From contig PXDP01000295.1 in NCBI GenBank assembly GCA_003565035.1, positions 1-7,930 on the forward strand: a stretch of 7,930 nt of DNA. The letters are read 5' to 3'. The notes under the pieces are model-generated. The model was not told the origin of the DNA, made no database searches, and was given only the letters and a program-made list of their open reading frames with translations. Positions 6,041 to 7,930 of the stretch are shown piece by piece (position 1 is the stretch's first letter; each line of letters begins with the position of its first letter). A program made the position numbers and the translations under genes. Source of the DNA: PVC group bacterium (GTDB lineage: Bacteria; Verrucomicrobiota; Kiritimatiellia; SS1-B-03-39; UBA6053).

Positions 6041-6490
6041 ATGAATATCCGCAAAGCCATCACCAAAGAAACTATCAGCCTGGGCCTTGCCGCCCGCGAG
6101 AAAAACGCCATTATTGAAGAATTGGTGGATTTACTCGACAAAGCCGGGCGGATCAGCGACCGCAAAGCGGTGTTGAGATGCGTCCTTGAACGCGAAAAGA
6201 AAATGTCCACCGGCATGCATAACGGCCTCGCCATTCCCCACGGCAAAACCGACACCGTCGACGGACTCGTGGCCGCCGTCGGGCTCATTCCCGAAGGCGT
6301 TGACTTCGAAAGCATGGATCAGCAGCCCTCCCGGATTTTTATCCTCACCGTCTCCCCCGCCAACCGCGCCGGCCCCCACATCCAGTTCCTCGCCGAAATC
6401 AGCCGGCTGATGAACCGCGCCGATGTCCGGAAACAGATCCTCGAAGCAAACAACCTCGAAGCCCTCCACGCCCTGCTCACCGAAACCTGA
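6041..6490 (+). CDS. ptsN: PtsN-like PTS EIIA component (fructose/nitrogen type)
   Basis: This 149-aa cytoplasmic protein is a complete, stand-alone PTS EIIA domain of type 2 (fructose/mannitol/Ntr). In this family a histidine accepts phosphate from HPr or NPr. PtsN-type proteins lack a sugar-transport partner and instead regulate other proteins. The phosphorylation site is the histidine in NGLAIPHGKTD (residues 61-71), His67. The family pattern also shows in KNAIIEELVDLL (21-32), LEREKKMSTGM (49-59) and RIFILTVSPANRAGPHIQFLAEISRLM (about 98-124), where other members read 'llaP......HL..L..l...l'. The length is typical for PtsN. No EIIB or EIIC domain is fused or adjacent, which supports a regulatory role. 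The channel gene follows 13 bp after the stop codon. No clear Shine-Dalgarno sequence precedes the ATG. Assignment to PtsN rather than an orphan fructose EIIA is an inference. Confidence 0.9.
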   Translation: MNIRKAITKETISLGLAAREKNAIIEELVDLLDKAGRISDRKAVLRCVLEREKKMSTGMHNGLAIPHGKTDTVDGLVAAVGLIPEGVDFESMDQQPSRIFILTVSPANRAGPHIQFLAEISRLMNRADVRKQILEANNLEALHALLTET

Positions 6491-6503
6491 TCGAACCCCC
6501 GAC

Positions 6504-7220
6504 ATGCTCTGGACCCCCACCCCGCCTCTGGCCCTCGTCAGCAGCTTTCTTGATTCCACCGGCATCGGTCAGGGTATTGTCGTTTCCCTCGTGCTCATGT
6601 CCATCGTCGGCTGGACGGCCATGGCGTTCCGCTGGGGCATGTATCACAAAGTGCGTCAGGAAACCCGCCGCTTTTACAAGGCCTTCCGCCATGAAACCCA
6701 CCCCATGGCGCTTTTCCTCCGTCAGCAACGCTTTCAGGATTGTCCCGCCTATAAAGTCTACCTCCGCGCCTGCGGCGCCGCCCTGCGCGCGATGTATCTC
6801 GACGAATCGAGCCCGCTCGACGTCGTCGGAACGCAGACCCTGTCACCCGCCGATCTGCTGGCGATCCGCGACGCCGCCGAACGCCAGCTTGCCGAAGAGG
6901 TTCTTCTGCTGGAAAATGATATGCCCATCATCGCCACCGTGACCACCGCCGCTCCGTTCCTGGGTCTTTTGGGCACAGTTTGGGGGGTCATGGACGCCTT
7001 CGGCGGCATGGCGGTCACCGGAAATCCCACCCTCAGCGCCGTCGCCCCGGGCATTTCCGCCGCCCTGCTCACCACCGTGGTCGGGCTCCTCGTTGCCATT
7101 CCCTCTCTGGTCGGGTACAACCTGCTCAACGATATCCTGCGCAAGGAAACCGTCGGCATGGATAACTTCGTCCAGGAGCTTCTCGGCGAATTCCATTTCA
7201 CCGCTAATCACCGGGATTGA
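6504..7220 (+). CDS. TolQ/ExbB/MotA-family proton channel protein
   Basis: This 238-aa inner-membrane protein is the channel-forming subunit of a proton-driven motor, working with the TolR/ExbD-like protein encoded next. It has the family's three membrane segments: about residues 22-44 (GQGIVVSLVLMSIVGWTAMAF region), 141-165 and 182-204. A long cytoplasmic loop lies between the first and second. The signature region is clear: TTAAPFLGLLGTVWGVMDAF (147-166) in segment 2 and APGISAALLTTVVGLLVAIP (181-200) in segment 3, with the polar threonines that line the proton path in this family. The length fits both E. coli TolQ (230 aa) and ExbB (244 aa), and the sequence alone does not separate Tol from Exb. 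The chosen ATG lies just after the ptsN stop; an upstream in-frame ATG at 6423 is inside ptsN and adds only unrelated polar residues. No strong ribosome binding site is seen, so coupling from ptsN is likely. Confidence 0.92.
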   Translation: MLWTPTPPLALVSSFLDSTGIGQGIVVSLVLMSIVGWTAMAFRWGMYHKVRQETRRFYKAFRHETHPMALFLRQQRFQDCPAYKVYLRACGAALRAMYLDESSPLDVVGTQTLSPADLLAIRDAAERQLAEEVLLLENDMPIIATVTTAAPFLGLLGTVWGVMDAFGGMAVTGNPTLSAVAPGISAALLTTVVGLLVAIPSLVGYNLLNDILRKETVGMDNFVQELLGEFHFTANHRD

Positions 7221-7223
7221 TCC

Positions 7224-7646
7224 ATGGGGCGCAAAACCGAACTCCTCCAGCGCCAGGTGTTCAGCGACATCAACCTCACACCGTTGATGGACCTCACGTT
7301 TATCCTGCTGATTACCTTTATCATCACCTTTCCGCTCCTGGAAAGCGGACTGAATGTGGACCTGCCGGCCGCCCAGGGCACCCCGCTCACCCAGGAGAAC
7401 ACCATCCCCGTCAGCGTCGATCTGGACGGCTACTGGTATGTGGACCAGCGCCGGGTCACTGCGGAGCAATTCGCCGCCGAAATGCGCTTCATTCGCGATA
7501 ACCGTCCCGAAGCCACTGTATTGCTGCGCGGCGACCGCGGTCTGCCCTATGGCCAGCTCATGGAAATTATGCAGGCCATGCATGAACAGGGCGTCCGCCG
7601 TATCAGCCTCGTCACCCAGACCGGACAGACCCTGAGGAGCCCATGA
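7224..7646 (+). CDS. TolR/ExbD-family proton-channel partner
   Basis: This 140-aa protein is the single-span partner of the TolQ/ExbB-like channel. A short cytoplasmic N-terminus ends in DINLTPLMDLTFILLITFII (15-34), the family hallmark. Asp23 in the membrane segment is the expected proton-carrying residue, at the same number as in E. coli TolR. The rest (about 42-135) is the periplasmic domain: ENTIPVSVDLDGYWYVDQRRV (58-78), then EATVLLRGDRGLPYGQLMEIM (96-116) and VRRISLVTQ (124-132), matching the typical 'v.i.aD....y..v...m......g...i.l.t' end. It starts three bases after the channel gene stops, and its stop codon overlaps the start of the transducer gene. The length is typical of both TolR and ExbD, so the two names remain open. 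Confidence 0.93.
   Translation: MGRKTELLQRQVFSDINLTPLMDLTFILLITFIITFPLLESGLNVDLPAAQGTPLTQENTIPVSVDLDGYWYVDQRRVTAEQFAAEMRFIRDNRPEATVLLRGDRGLPYGQLMEIMQAMHEQGVRRISLVTQTGQTLRSP
7634..7639 (+). promoter_or_regulatory. Ribosome binding site of the TonB/TolA-like gene
   Basis: GAGGAG lies three bases before the ATG at 7643 and inside the end of the TolR/ExbD-like gene. It supports that start, which also overlaps the previous stop codon as ATGA. Confidence 0.6.
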
Positions 7647-7930
7647 ACCGCTGGAAGCTGGGTTTCCGCGTCGCCCTGGCCCATCTTCTCCTGGTGGGAC
7701 TGCTTCTGCTGGGCAGTCAGATGCAGGGCTGTGAGTGGTTTCAACCCGAGGAGGTGATTGTCACCGTCGATCTCGCCGGAATGTTCGACGACAGCCCTGC
7801 GGAGGAGCTGCCCGACCCCGAACCGGTGGAGGAGACACCCGAAGAAGAAACGCCCGCCCTGCCCGAACCGGTGCCCACCGCCCGGCCCACCCCCACGCCA
7901 GTGCCCACTCCTGTCCCCGAACCCGATCCG
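7643..7930 (+). CDS. TonB/TolA-like energy transducer, N-terminal part (cut by window end)
   Basis: Only the first 96 codons are in the window; the frame is open to the edge. The N-terminus has a short basic start (MNRWKLGFR) and one membrane segment (about residues 9-29, ending GSQMQGC), typical of an inner-membrane-anchored transducer. From about residue 51 the chain is rich in Pro, Glu and Asp, then in Pro-Thr-Val repeats (RPTPTPVPTPVPEPDP, 81-96). This is the periplasm-spanning linker style of TonB. The order channel, TolR/ExbD, transducer in overlapping genes strongly supports this reading. Unlike E. coli TonB, no basic Lys-Pro stretch has appeared yet, and TolA's Ala/Lys-rich helix is absent. 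The diagnostic C-terminal domain lies beyond the window, so TonB versus TolA cannot be decided. Confidence 0.75.
   Translation, partial: MNRWKLGFRVALAHLLLVGLLLLGSQMQGCEWFQPEEVIVTVDLAGMFDDSPAEELPDPEPVEETPEEETPALPEPVPTARPTPTPVPTPVPEPDP

Noticed and set aside
7709..7732. Lipobox at the end of the TonB-like membrane segment (QMQGC)
   Set aside because: Gln at -2 does not fit the lipobox, and the gene context calls for an uncleaved membrane anchor.

Overview
The window is a gene-dense, GC-rich (roughly 58-60% by eye) piece of a bacterial chromosome. Eight complete genes and one gene cut by the right edge fill almost all of it. The envelope genes (a TolQ/ExbB-TolR/ExbD-TonB-like motor, a lipoprotein and a secreted coiled-coil protein) point to a diderm bacterium. 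The flavour of the pair of SPFH proteins and the acidic, proline-rich TonB-like protein suggests the PVC group (Kiritimatiellota, Lentisphaerota or Verrucomicrobiota). That placement is an impression from protein style, not a computed result, and is of low confidence. I see no insertion sequence, phage gene, CRISPR array, tRNA or rRNA.

Layout. 1-106: non-coding flank with one small imperfect hairpin. 107-1783 (minus): a DEAD-box RNA helicase with a DbpA-type RNA-binding tail. 1784-1914: a divergent intergenic region with a 15-bp palindrome. 1915-3857 (plus): two SPFH/band-7 membrane proteins with overlapping stop and start codons, arranged like hflK-hflC. 3829-5863 (minus): a two-gene unit with a periplasmic solute-binding lipoprotein first and a secreted coiled-coil protein of unknown function second. 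The end of the second gene overlaps the end of the second SPFH gene by 29 bp. 5864-6040: a second divergent intergenic region. 6041-7930 (plus): a tight four-gene unit with a PtsN-like EIIA protein, a TolQ/ExbB/MotA-family proton channel, its TolR/ExbD partner, and a TonB/TolA-like transducer that runs off the window.

How the genes fit together. The right-hand unit is the clearest. The channel pair would use the proton-motive force to drive the TonB/TolA-like protein across the periplasm, and the EIIA protein in front could tie this unit to phosphotransfer regulation. The SPFH pair probably builds an oligomeric membrane microdomain or protease-regulating complex. Its neighbours, the solute-binding lipoprotein and the coiled-coil protein, act outside the inner membrane. 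No permease, ATPase or sensor kinase accompanies the lipoprotein here. A functional link among the SPFH pair, the coiled-coil protein and the lipoprotein is possible but rests only on adjacency.

Nothing here is clearly a new biological system. The best candidates for a second look are the uncharacterised coiled-coil/lipoprotein unit beside the SPFH pair, the PtsN-Tol/Exb gene order, and the palindrome between the helicase and SPFH genes.
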